From contig NC_090795.1 of assembly GCF_040054535.1 (NCBI RefSeq), positions 4,687,501 through 4,751,500 of the forward strand: DNA of 64,000 nt, written 5' to 3'. Every line of letters begins with the position of its first letter. The first letter of the stretch is position 1. Position numbers and translations under genes: made by a program. Source of the DNA: Antennarius striatus. Its lineage: Eukaryota > Chordata > Actinopteri > Lophiiformes > Antennariidae. The notes under the pieces are model-generated. The model ran no database searches and was not told the DNA's origin. It was given only the letters and a program-made list of their open reading frames with translations. Shown here piece after piece: positions 26,401-37,704 of this stretch.

Positions 26401-29386
26401 TCAGAGGAAGTTTTTCCCTGGATATGTTCCCATAGAAGATCCCAGAAGAGACAGAACTCCTCTTCACTCATCCTCAATGGGCCAAGGACCATTTTTTTTA
26501 TTCCAAAGAAACACAGAAGGGATTATATTTAGCTCAAGAATTAATTAAGCTTAGTTTGATGATGATCTTTTTCCAAGCATTCGGGGGAAAAAGGGAGTGA
26601 GACTTGCTTTTTTGTTAAATCTCTGAGCTGGCTATCATATGCTGTTTTATTATATTATGATTTATCATAAATATAAAGTGAAAATAGATATAAGACTAAC
26701 TCTAAAATTCTAGCATCATCTTCTATTAGGCCTAAATTTTATAGTATATTTTACTGTATAAACATTCTCTCGTTTAATTTAAATGTGACTTCCCTCTTGT
26801 CGTGGATCAATACATTCCCATCTTAATAAACGCACATGCATCCCCTCATCCTGGGCATGCTGGGACGAAACCAGTCCCCGCCGACTTTTCTCCTTCACGA
26901 CTCAAAATTGTCGTTTCTGGCATGAAATGAATGTTCCAGTGTCGAGACCGGCCAACTGTTCCATTAGGGCTGCAGGCGACGGCTGAAGTCCGAGCGAGGT
27001 GTAAAGTGCAGCGAGGCAGTGTGTGTGTGATGCAGGCGGGGTGATCCCTCCCATCATGATGTCCTGGAGGGGGAGGCTGACACCCGACCAACTGGTGTCA
27101 CCGTTCCCAGTCACCATGAAACCGGGGTAGAGATTTGTACCATTTGCTCTCCACAATCACCCTTTGTTCTTTATTTTTCTGATTTATCGTGCAACACCTT
27201 GTAGTTATTGAATGTCCAAATCCCCAGGAGACCCGAGGACTCATCTTATTTACTGTTTTATTTTCAGCAAGAATTTCTCCAGTCGCTGGGTGTGTGCTTG
27301 TGTGTGCGCACTTTGAAAAGGCCCATCTGCTTTATATTTTGGTCTTTATCGCTGGTTTTCACCCTCTTAAATGTGTCTTAACTTTAAAAACTTATGGTGA
27401 TATCAGCTTCAAAGATTAGACGAAATTTTGTTGTTTACAAAAATTTATTCATACAAATCTTACAACACGTTTTTTTTAAACATTTTATGACTTGACCCTT
27501 GCAGATCGCCATTTGAAGTAGTAATCTAACGTCCACTTTCTACACAGTAAATATATATCTTTAGAGATTATATCATTTTTAAGGCTATTGAGGCTTTTCA
27601 GTATCACATATGTTTCATGGAGAGCGGAAAACTGATCCTTCCCTCTATTTTCACAAGAATCTATGTCTATAGTGCTCTAAAAACAAAGTGCAACAGAAAG
27701 CAGTGCAAGCAAGACTTCTTTGACATCTAAGCTGGACGATGCTAGAAAACAAATCCTATCAAACGTCTGTGAAACACAAATACAACAACAAAAGGGGTGA
27801 AATGTAAGATGATGATGTGCAGCATTGTAGGGCCACTAAATAGCCATCTGATTCATGGCGAATTTAAAGTCGATGCAAGGCACCACAGCCGCAAACTGCT
27901 TCCTGCGTCACAAAGCCTAGAGAAGAATGCAAAATTAAAGATTGATACAGTAAACACAAGATTGAAGCACTTTTTGACCTGTTGTTTTAAAACTCACTCA
28001 CTTTTACTGTAAAAATTTTGAATTCTCCCTTCACAAACTTTCTAAAAAGTGCACAGGTGGTTGAAACCAGTCAGACCAGCATCCACAACTGGTTTAGTTT
28101 AGAGTCTTTCATGTACAATTTTGCATTAATTCGTTTTTTCTCCCCCCCTTAATTTCATTTATTTATTATTTCTCATCATCTCTGACTAGCTACCTCCTCT
28201 TGCATCTCATCCTCCCTTTACTTTGGAATGCGATTATGCCAATCATTCAATTATGATAGCATTTGTTCCACACTGCAGATAGATGATAGAAAGAGACCAC
28301 TTTAAATGTCCGATCACATCTGTTTCTTCATATACAATTTACCATTTGGTCACAAAATGATTTAGCCACAAAAGATAAAGCATGACATTAGGCTGAGAGA
28401 TTCTTGCCAACTGTAAATTACATTCAGATAATTCTACAAAGAAGGACAAAGTTCAACATACAGTTTGTGTAGAAATGTCAGTGAGGGGAACACAACACAA
28501 AACAACATCCAGAAATGACAGGTTTGTATGTTTGCAATAGTCAGAAAGCAAGAAAAACCATTGATTTGGAGTCGTCTGCACAGACGCGGTGGCTAGTGCA
28601 ATTACAGTACTTTAATCATGCAATCTACTGTAGTCTTTACATTGGTTTACATGACAGAAGAGGGAAGCACAATCGACCCAGAAGGTTCAAACACAAAGTT
28701 CAGTCTGCCTCGTTTGTCTCTCACAAAGAACAAAATCGATGAAGACTCCATGTAACAAGTATCGTCTTGGGTTTTTTTTTTTTAATGCTTTTCTTTTGAA
28801 AGGTTTTCTTGATGATGCTTTAGATAATGGTGATACTTATTAAATGGATAAAGAGACATGAGAAAAACTTCAGCAGAATAAGAGGTTTCCAAACATACAG
28901 AAACTTGTTGGTAAAGATTGGCACTTTACATGAGTCAGAAGTAAAAGCTCAGCCTGGAAAAACTGCAGAAGAGAAGGATGAGAACGACCTCAAAAGTACT
29001 CTGGTATCTCAAATTTGAAATTTGGGATTTAGAAATTAAAAACTGGCATTTTCAAATTTTTCTAAGACCAATAGTGTTCTTATCCAGTCTGAACCAGATC
29101 TAAATAACCAATATTTTGTAATATCCTCCCCGCTAATACATTTTTTGTATCAATAGACAATATGTATAACATATCAGTCTCATTGTGGAATTAGTGGGAT
29201 TAAAGCTAAAAAAAAAAAAATCAGGAGACTCTAGAGAGACATGAGCACAGATGAGGTGGAAGAAGAAGTTTGATTTGTGTATTTGGAGTCAGATCACATG
29301 GTTAAGAGTCAAAGGTGAGAAGAAAAAGGGAAGGACGTGAGGTGTTCTCACGAGGACATGGCCTCACGGAAGAGCCTGAAACTCAC
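23476..29386. other. Intergenic desert downstream of adcyap1
   Basis: No gene recognised. It contains an A-run at 24,567-24,587 and a GC-richer patch at 26,840-27,150 with minus-strand open frames but no splice-bounded exon. The final 1.5 kb could belong to distal adcyap1 3' sequence or regulatory DNA. Confidence 0.45.
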
Positions 29387-29507
29387 CAGAAACTCGTGAG
29401 AGAACTGTTTCAGCCAATCTCTCATAAAAGCCTCAAATTCATCCCCGTCTGGAAGGGCATCAAAGTCTATGTCTTGTAGGATTGGGTGAAAACCTATGTC
29501 GTCAAGG
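29387..29507 (-). other. Exon-like segment downstream of adcyap1, unknown
   Basis: Minus strand: acceptor CCACAACAG, one base, then exactly 40 open codons ending at CTG|GTGAGT, a perfect donor. If the donor is ignored the frame runs on to a stop at 29,350-29,348. The peptide is acidic and protein-like (LDDIGFHPILQDIDFDALPD, then GDEFEAFMRDWLKQFSHEFL). It lies about 490 bp past the adcyap1 stop on the same strand, so it may be an unannotated exon, a relic of a lost neighbour, or conserved 3' sequence that happens to be open. I cannot name a family. Confidence 0.3.
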
Positions 29508-29588
29508 CTGTTGTGGATAAAGACAACTAAACTCTTAATGTCACTTTACAAAAAGCAGCATTCAATACATTGATTGTCTTTTAAACTA

Positions 29589-29594
29589 TTTATT
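29589..29594 (-). terminator. adcyap1: Candidate adcyap1 poly(A) signal
   Basis: AATAAA on the minus strand, about 400 bp past the adcyap1 stop codon. Other AATAAA-type words further on could serve longer transcripts. Confidence 0.45.
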
Positions 29595-29994
29595 TTCCTC
29601 ACAATCATATCTCTGCACTGAACGTTTAAAAGACAGGGCTGTTGGGGCAAACTGTCATGTGAGCAACTGCCTCCCCTCGATAAACTGATTTAAAATCAAT
29701 AAATAAATCAATGGATACATAAATAGAGGCTATTTATCTTAGAATGAACAAAAAAATTGGTCCACTAAGCAGACAAGTATGTCCTCAAGTGCTTTAAGTA
29801 CAAAATAATAAACAGTATCATTATCAAAATATTCATTTTAATGGCTTACTTCATACATAAATACATGTTTAAGAACACAAAGGAAATCCACTGATTGTTC
29901 ATATCTCAAAATGACTTCATCTGGGGCAGCACACACTTTAGATTTTTCTTTCTTTTTCTTTTTTTTTTTTGTAAGGGGAGGGGAGAGGAGGGTG

Positions 29995-32044
29995 CTACAA
30001 ATATGCCAGCCGGCGTCCTTTGTTTCTAATTCTCTGTCTATACCTTTTCCCCAGGACTGCCGCCAAGTATTTCTTCACTGCCATTTGCTTTCGGTAGCGG
30101 CTGTAGCTGTCTGTGAAGATCCCGTCTGAGTGTCGCTTGGTCAGAAGCTCCGAGCTGTCCTCCGAGGTCCTCCCCATGCTGCGAAAGAGACATACCGGTT
30201 TCACTACCATCACACCGATGCGTTTCTGTTCATTTTGTGTCATCCCACAGAGAATAAACCTAGAATATATCCATTTTTCCTTGCAGAGACGCTCTTATTC
30301 TGAAGGTTTCGCTCATCCCGGGACGTTTTGACATCTCTAGCTGCGTAAAGTTGAGTGATTGCTCCCCCTAATCCCACCCCCTCTCCATTGGAACCACTGG
30401 GGCTCCACTTTATAAATTATTCATACGCAAATAAATTTAAACCTCTCTGCGCCTTAATGGCGCAGCTTCTGGCGCACAGGATGACGCTCCCCAAATCAAT
30501 CAAGCGCCCATTTGCGCTCCCGTTACGAACTGATCGCTGTGATGCATCAGGGGGCGAGGAGCGCCGGTTTAAGACTGAACACTGAACTAACCGGACCACA
30601 GACACACATAATACGAATAACAGCGTGAATAATGAGCATTTAAAGGATCAGTCAAATCAAATAAAGACGCACGAAAGACAGTAAACATTCAGTGACAAAC
30701 AAGAAGATGTTCTTACCCTACACGTTTTGCCATCAGAGAATGCAGATATTTCCTTGCTGATAACTGACCCAGCGCTTTCCTGTAGGCTTTATTAAACATG
30801 CCGTCTGCATGCCTTTCCGTTCTGGATTGATAGATAGCCACACAGTAAAAAATAAATAAAATAAAAATCACCATAAACCCAACGCAAGAGGCAACATTGA
30901 GGAAAAAAAAGCTGCAAGTACTCTTAACAAATCAGTTGCAGGTTTACTAATGGGCCTCGGGCTCTTTTATTCTAACAGGATTATTTATTCTAGTATTATA
31001 TATGTTTCCTTGAGGGAGGGAGGAAGGGGGGTGTTTTCAATTTACTATATTCATGTTTGAAAACGGGAAAAAAAACCCTGCTCTTCCTCTCGCTGCTATT
31101 CTTCCAATACGAGGATGACAATGCGCATCCATTCTTTTTTAAAAAAAAAAATAGGGGTGATTTGAAGCCAATAAGTTCCCAAAAGAAATAATAATTAGTC
31201 TAATGAAAGAAAAAAAAAACTTTTAATCGTGTTAAAAGTTACTGACAACATTTCGACGACACAAAACAGGACAAAAATAGGACTATACGGCGATGAGATG
31301 TTCAGAATGAATGTTTCCAACACGTTTAGACGGGGAGCAGATCTAGATGGTGGATGATGACAGTCACCTTTTCTCCGGTGGGTAATACAAAGAGTAGACG
31401 TCGTCGGCGATAGACGGAGCGCTTCTCACATCCATTTGGTCTTTGTCGTAATCCAGGGACTGTAAGGAATTTCCATCCTCATCGTAAACCCCGCTGTCCA
31501 GCCTGAAAACAGAAACACGTTTGATTATCACCTGCTGGATTCCAGATGGAGGGATTAAATGAAGACATCGCATGGAAATTTTATTTTATGAGGCCTTTTA
31601 AAGTCTTGAAATAAAAAAAATTGTTATGTATATTCAAATATTTACCATAATTATTTTGGTGTACTCCATACACAGACCTACCGCCGCACAAAAATACTAA
31701 AAGAAACCAACACTTATTTCTGACACGTTTTCTATTAATTGCCGAATTACACCAGTTGATAGAATCATGGCCGCATTTAGACTCTCGGCATCTTAATTTA
31801 CTTAACACCGCCGCTGCGGTGGATGTTACTGCGTAATTATGTCTAATGGATGGGCTGACATGATTTTTTTTCTCTGCGCCCTAACGCTGCGCCAAAGAGA
31901 AACAAAGACATGGAGAATACTGAACGGTAAGAACAAGTTGACCTACCTTACACTGGGAAAGCTAAGCCCGACAGGTGAGCAGTGGACACTGCAATGCATT
32001 ATGATTCCATAGATGAGTAAAGCTAAAGTCGCTTTGCTAGACAT
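29995..32044 (-). CDS. adcyap1: PACAP/PRP neuropeptide precursor
   Basis: Precursor of pituitary adenylate cyclase-activating polypeptide, a secreted ligand of class B GPCRs that raises cAMP. Coding exons on the minus strand: 32044-31947, 31502-31368, 30821-30717 and 30178-29995. They join in frame to 173 residues. Residues 1-22 form a signal peptide ([20 protein letters not shown]...). The second exon is an acidic cryptic peptide ending in a Lys-Arg cleavage site at 77-78. The third exon carries the PRP (GHRH-like) peptide starting HADGMF at residue 82. The fourth carries PACAP-38 at 129-166 ([20 protein letters not shown]...). Internal GKR and terminal GRR give amidated PACAP-27 and PACAP-38. 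The 105-bp PRP exon can be skipped without a frameshift, as is known in fish. The sequence matches teleost PACAP throughout; which teleost paralogue it is cannot be decided here. Confidence 0.97.
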
Positions 32045-32050
32045 TGTCCT

Positions 32051-32480
32051 GCTGCAAAAAGAAAAAAAAAGAAACGACGATAAGTGAGTGAAAAACGTTA
32101 AAGCACACACAAAATAACGATTGTTTCATCACTCTACACTGTTGTTCTCACATTTAGTTACTTATAAACCACACCTGTAGGTTTCCAAAAGCAAAAAGTC
32201 ACTCACGCCTGACTTTCCTCTCAACCCAATCTCACTTTTACGCTGCGTAAAACCCCAGAATAGAGCCTTCCCTTACCAGTAGCGAGACCTTGGTCGCGAT
32301 CCGCTTTAGACCTAACTAGGAGAGTGAGATAGGATCTATCTCGATCTCTCTCACTCTCTCCTCCTCCTCTATTCCCTCACTGAAGCGCCTTCGTCAGTCC
32401 CCTTGTGCTTGTTCCAAGTGTGCAGCCCCTCTGCGCGCCGCAGCTCAGTTCTCCAGGATTTCTTCGTCTAGTCGCTCATG
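32051..32480 (-). promoter_or_regulatory. adcyap1: adcyap1 5' leader: noncoding exon and intron
   Basis: Just before the start codon an acceptor (TTTTTGCAG) at 32,052 opens the coding exon, leaving only CAGGACA before ATG. Upstream, CTACTG|GTAAGG at 32,277/32,276 is a good donor for a noncoding first exon that would begin somewhere in the CT/GA-rich stretch at about 32,280-32,480. The transcription start is not defined from sequence. A CCAAT box on the minus strand lies near 32,633. Confidence 0.6.
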
Positions 32481-32745
32481 GACGGAATCAGTGGATCTGT
32501 CCTGCGTACTGTGAACTTAACTCCTCTTCTTTTTTTGTATCCATGACTCGGAAAGGCTTGCCTTTTTACTTGTGGTGTGGGTGGGGAGGTTGAGGAGTGG
32601 GCGGCTGCGTCATCATCCTTCTTTCCCGTCCCATTGGAGTACCCCTCTTCCGCGTCAATGAAAGACCTCTTGTCAAGTCATAAAAAAGAATGAATCTTGA
32701 ATTCAAACATGACCGTTAATTAAAGAATGAATAAAAGTCAACATT

Positions 32746-32753
32746 TGACGTCA
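32746..32753. promoter_or_regulatory. Consensus CRE upstream of adcyap1
   Basis: TGACGTCA, the perfect palindromic CREB/ATF site, about 300-450 bp upstream of the likely adcyap1 first exon. A CACGTG E-box follows at 32,769-32,774. CRE-driven control of the PACAP gene is known in mammals; function here is inferred. Confidence 0.65.
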
Positions 32754-35046
32754 CACCATCAATAGGATCACGTGGACCCAGCAGCTTGGGGAGCTGACCA
32801 GGCCCGAAACATGGCTTCAATTTATGAAAACCTTCCCCAGGGGAGATGTCTCACATATTTCCAAACATATCTTTTCCTTGCCACCCGTTATGATCAGAGG
32901 TCACGTCAAGAGAATTATTGGGTTATTCTGTGAATGAATATTTAATCAGGTGACACCTAAAACATTTCAAAAATCACCAAATATGGGAATGTGTGTTTAT
33001 CAATGAATGGTGACGAAACGCTGATGCACTAGGTTATTTTTATATCTGAACATTAACTATTGTCTAGCGGAGCTGTCCAGTGCTGAAAAGACACCGTCTC
33101 TTCACAGCAGGAGATACAGAATGTGAAAGGATTCTAACTATATTTATAACTAATATAGCTTTGTTAAGGTCAAAGGTCATTCATAGCACAACCACGGTCT
33201 TTGAACCTGAGAATGATTCAGGAAGATGCTGTTAAACCACCTGCCCCGACTCTCAATCTACAACATATACAGTTCTGTTAACCGGTGAGAAGTAATCAGA
33301 TTATCATTAACAGATGGCAGCACGACGATGGGTGTTTAATGCTAGATATTAACCTGGAAGGTAACTACAATTGTAGTTGCAAGTTCCTCCTGAGTACAAA
33401 AAGCTCAGATTTATTTTAAATCCAGGAGCTGGTTACTTGTAGAAACTTTATTCTCTACTTTTTCTCACTCACAGGCTCACTCATGCGTCTCCACACCCTG
33501 CACGCAACTCATTAACAGTCGGTCGTGTGTCGTCCCCCCACCCCTCCCCACTTCCACAGAGCTATCAGGACCCCGTGCTGAATCTTTAGTGGGTGACTCA
33601 GACCGGTCGATCCTCCTCTGGTGCTGACGTCATGGGATCGTTTGCTCGGTGCCATGAAACACTTTACTTTGAATTCTTAATACGAAGAGGAAAGGAGCCC
33701 TCAGCGTTCTTTACTGTGAGGGAGCACTGCACCCAAATGGTTAGGAGAAGAAAGTGCACAGCCAGGTAAACAGGAGAGAGCGCTGAACCAGATAAAGGAG
33801 GTACAGAAGGATGGAATAGCAGGAACGCATGAGGAAAACGGGTCTCATAGGACAGACATGCCTTAAACAAATGATCAGTTTATAAAATATGATGCATTAC
33901 TGTCGATTACTTAATCCAATAATATATAAACCACTGAAAGCAAAAGCAAAAATTTAATCTGCAGAAGAAAAATGCAGACTAAACATAACTACATCAGTGA
34001 TTTAATACAAAAAACATCCAATGTGACAGTAAAATACTGATATGATGTGTAATGTAAATTTTACAGAATATGCTAAAATACAAGGCTTGTATTTGTAGAG
34101 GATTTTTACAGTGTGGCAGAAGTTATTTTAAAAATACACTGTAAAAATAGTTGCTAAAATATACGAAAAATTCACAGAATATGAGGAGAAAATGAATGAA
34201 TTCTTATTATCTGTCCATGCAGAAAGGTAATTTTAAATAAAATAAGTTAATAACTTTTAAAATGAGACAAATGTTCCTAGAGCTAAGAAATTAAATTTTG
34301 GTAAGTACAGAATAATCTGATTATTCATCCTTCTACCACTCTTGGGCTTTAAACGGAATGAAATTTAATTTAGTCTGATGCCAAAAAATCCTCAAATTAA
34401 AATCATTGTTCTAACATGGAAATTAGGCGCAGTGAAATGTTGATGACCAACCAGCATGTCCTAATCACATTACAAATATCTGAGCTGATGTTGCAGGAAT
34501 ATCTCATTGTCTAATTACCCACTGAGTCACGACAGCAGATAAGAGCATTTATCCAGTCATCAGCTGAAGCCTGACTCACTGTGCTTTATAAGTGTCTTCC
34601 TGTAATAATCATAGTGTAATATTAACAAAGTTTGCAGAGGTCTTTTAATCTCCTAGATTGGATGTGTTCTTGACCACAATCCCGTGGTAATAAACATCGG
34701 ATAACAGTTTAGATTGTTCATTAAACAGATAAACAATATGATGATATCAAATCCAGTCCCTGCAAACAGCAGCTTTGTTATAGTCACAGGTTTGTGTGTT
34801 TTATTTGTCGGGACAGACAGGCAGACGCTGTGTGACATCCATATCAAATCAAACAATACACATGGAGGACATATGACTCTCTGTACTTTTAAGGACAGTT
34901 AAATTTTTATAGAGACGCCTACTGGTGTTGACATGATGTGTTCAAAGAGTTTTATTAAAGCTGCAGCCTCGTGACTCACAGTAATACTAAGCTTTTACAA
35001 CATCTGTGTGGACACAAAGTGGCTTTATAAATCTAATTTACAAGGG

Positions 35047-35048
<2 letters not shown>

Positions 35049-35112
<64 letters not shown>
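35049..35112. repeat. (GT)n microsatellite with CG-alternating end
   Basis: About 32 GT units followed by ATGCGCGCG, an extended alternating purine-pyrimidine block with Z-DNA potential. Confidence 0.97.
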
Positions 35113-35115
<3 letters not shown>

Positions 35116-35287
35116 CGCGCGAATGCAAGCGAGGACTTCTAAAAGTTTAGTTCGTTTAATCTTTGAGCAAATATTTATCTCAGATAATTTATTCATTTAA
35201 TAAGTCATTAGTTTATTATGAGAAAAGGGATCATGGTGATGAAAATAAATGTTATCTTACAGCTGTTAAGTGAAATAGTAGATATAG

Positions 35288-35322
35288 ATATATTCTCACT
35301 GATGATATTAGTGAGAATATAT
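35288..35322. repeat. Perfect hairpin, 13-bp arms
   Basis: ATATATTCTCACT, a 9-base loop, then AGTGAGAATATAT: an exact inverted repeat. Role unknown. It is too short for a typical microRNA precursor. Confidence 0.9.
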
Positions 35323-36446
35323 AACTGATCACACCTGGACTCTTCACCAAAGCACAGAGTTCCACTGTATGATGTCCATTCCTTGTGTTTCTTGACCTAA
35401 ATACATGTCTTGTGCTTTTCCTTAGTGATGAATTCTTAGCCTGTCTTTGACAATAAAGGCCTGATTCATGCAGTCGCATCCTGATGTAGAAATGTGTCTG
35501 CTACCAGAACTCTGAGACATTAATCTGTAATCTGAGGTTGGTGATTGAGGTAATCTGAGGTTGTTGGCTCGGATGAACTCTTTTTCAGCATCAAAGCTGA
35601 CCCTTGGCCTTTCATTCCTGGAGTGGTCCTCATATGAGCCAGTTTCATTGTATGGCTTGACGGTTTTTGTTACTGCAGCCAGGATTACATTTAAAGATTT
35701 GCAAAACTCAACAATAGAAAAGGGTGACTATAATCTGAAATATAAAATATATTTAGATTTCTTTCAAATTTTTTTGTTTACTACACATTTTCATATGTGG
35801 TTGGTTATTCAAGGTTTTAATGCTTTAATGTAGATACCCAGTAAAAGCATTAGTTCATAATGATGTATTGTGATGTAATATTGGGTGCTTTTAGATTATC
35901 ATTATTGCTGCATGAATATCCGTTTTGTGTTACAGCTGTAGATCTTGAATACTTTATGCATTGAATGTTTAATTGAAAGTAATGCATCACATTCTCTAAT
36001 ATCATCAGGTGTTTGTTGTGGGTACCAGATAAATTCCAGGACCAACGTAATAAAAACTGAAGAAAGAAAAAAAACGTGTTTACCACTTATTACCACTTAT
36101 TGCGCCTCCGGTTTTAAAATGTCAAAATTTATATTTGGAAACAAAAACTTTTCAGAACAAAACAAACTTGTGCAAGTGTTTTTCTGGTGAATGTGGTGTC
36201 CATGTCTCTTTGTTTGCTTTAAGAAATAGGAAAGTTTCCAGCAACACTTTAATGATCACTAAATCTTGAGTATAAGTAAAGTTTCCACAACACAGGAAAG
36301 GAAAGATGACAAATGTCAAACTTTAAACTAGAGTGATGGTGTGGAAGGTTCCTGTTGGGTACTAAAGTCAATACTTTAAAGCTGGAATCAATTACTTAAG
36401 TAATGAGATTCCCTGAAGGACGTCCAGCTGCAGTGTCAGACTTCAA

Positions 36447-36459
36447 CCACAAGGGGGCG
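36447..36459 (+). promoter_or_regulatory. CTCF-like motif upstream of yes1
   Basis: CCACAAGGGGGCG fits the CTCF core CCASYAGRKGGCRS with one departure. It sits just upstream of the GC-rich yes1 promoter region and points toward yes1. Confidence 0.4.
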
Positions 36460-36589
36460 TCAGAGACCCGTTATAGCGGATGAAAGGAAAACAATTTCAG
36501 GACGCTGGAAGTCCTCCTTTTTTCCTCCCATGAGAAACCACCCTCCATCTTTCTCTTCAGCTCCTCTACCCATCATCTCCTCCTAATTT

Positions 36590-37078
36590 TCTTAGGCTCC
36601 TCCCGCGCTTCGCCCCGTCTCCGGGCTGCTCTCAGATCAGCTGTACCGGAGGACGCTCCAGCTGTGCGGCTCCCAGTCCCGCATCGGGGTCGGCCATGTT
36701 GTTGTGTGGGGGTGGATGTAAGTTTGGTAGTAGGAAGTGGAGGCGACAAAGAGCTGGGACACTTCAGGAGCTGACTTTTAAAAAAAAATCCCTGCCATGC
36801 CGCCGCTGCGCTCATCCTCCGTGCCAACAAGGAGCGTCTCCTCCTCCCCTCAAGCGCCGTGACGCGCCGTCGGTTTAACTTCTCCACGTTTTTTGTTTTT
36901 GCTCCGCTGGATGGATGAAGTGAGGATGAAGGCGGTTCGGTTCCGGATGGAATAACTCGGATGTATTTTTCTGTTTTCTTTTTTTTTTTTGTCTTCTCCT
37001 TTTCTTTTTTAATCGAGGGATCCGATCCAAAGAGGGGAGAGAAAAGAACGCAGAATAAAGACGCGGATTTTTTAAAAG
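36590..37078 (+). promoter_or_regulatory. yes1: yes1 CpG-rich promoter and noncoding exon
   Basis: The only strongly GC/CpG-rich block upstream of yes1. It ends in AAAAG|GTAAAC at 37,078/37,079, a fair splice donor that could join to the acceptor CCCGACAG at 42,559 just before the yes1 start. A noncoding first exon with a long first intron is the rule for Src-family genes. The transcription start is not defined. The 174-residue open frame on the opposite strand is a by-product of GC-rich sequence. Confidence 0.6.
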
Positions 37079-37631
37079 GTAAACACGAGTCTTTCATTTA
37101 AAAAAAAAAAAAAAGCTGCGGGATTCGATCAGGATGGGCCGAAACGCATCTGTCTGACCTGACATCAACAAAGAAATGAAGCTGCTTTATATTCAGACAA
37201 ACGCATTCACCTGTCTGGAGGTTGTTCTGGGCTCCAGTCCCATTGAGCTATGAATTAATCACCAGATGCTTTACTAAACGGGTTGAATTGAATTAATTAA
37301 TTAATTAAATACTAGGCAAGGGTTGTAAATCCCACACCAGTTAAATAAAAGTAAGCAACGTGTCAATGATACGGATATTTTACACTGTAATAGCATTAAA
37401 TATGTTAAAATACTTCACTCTGAAGGGAATGGTAGTTGCAAAAAGTAGAAATCAAAAGCAGATGTCATTTGTTTCGATGCAAAAATGTTTTTATTGCTGT
37501 AAGGAAGATGCTTTTATTTGTTAAGTAATATTTACAGAAGGCAAGTTTAGTATGAGACATACATTTAAAATGTTAAAATCAAGGATGTAGGTGGATTTAG
37601 AGGACATGAACACAAGAGGTATGTCCATAAC

Positions 37632-37633
<2 letters not shown>

Positions 37634-37700
<67 letters not shown>
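37634..37700. repeat. (AC)n microsatellite
   Basis: About 33 AC units inside the inferred first intron of yes1. A shorter (AC)n lies at 41,725-41,744. Confidence 0.97.

Positions 37701-37704
<4 letters not shown>

Larger units (their letters stand above)
32775..36446. other. Intergenic between adcyap1 and yes1
   Basis: Divergent intergenic region. No gene seen. It holds the GT microsatellite and the hairpin listed separately. The rest is AT-rich, with only chance open frames (e.g. 33,664-33,870 minus; 35,561-35,833 plus). Confidence 0.55.

Noticed and set aside
26840-27150. Overlapping minus-strand frames of about 80 residues
   Set aside because: GC-richer patch without consistent acceptor/donor pairs. 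More likely a conserved noncoding element or chance.
36573-37097. 174-residue minus-strand open frame at the yes1 promoter
   Set aside because: Low-complexity Lys/Arg/Ser sequence across a GC-rich promoter, antisense to the inferred first exon. No homology recognised.
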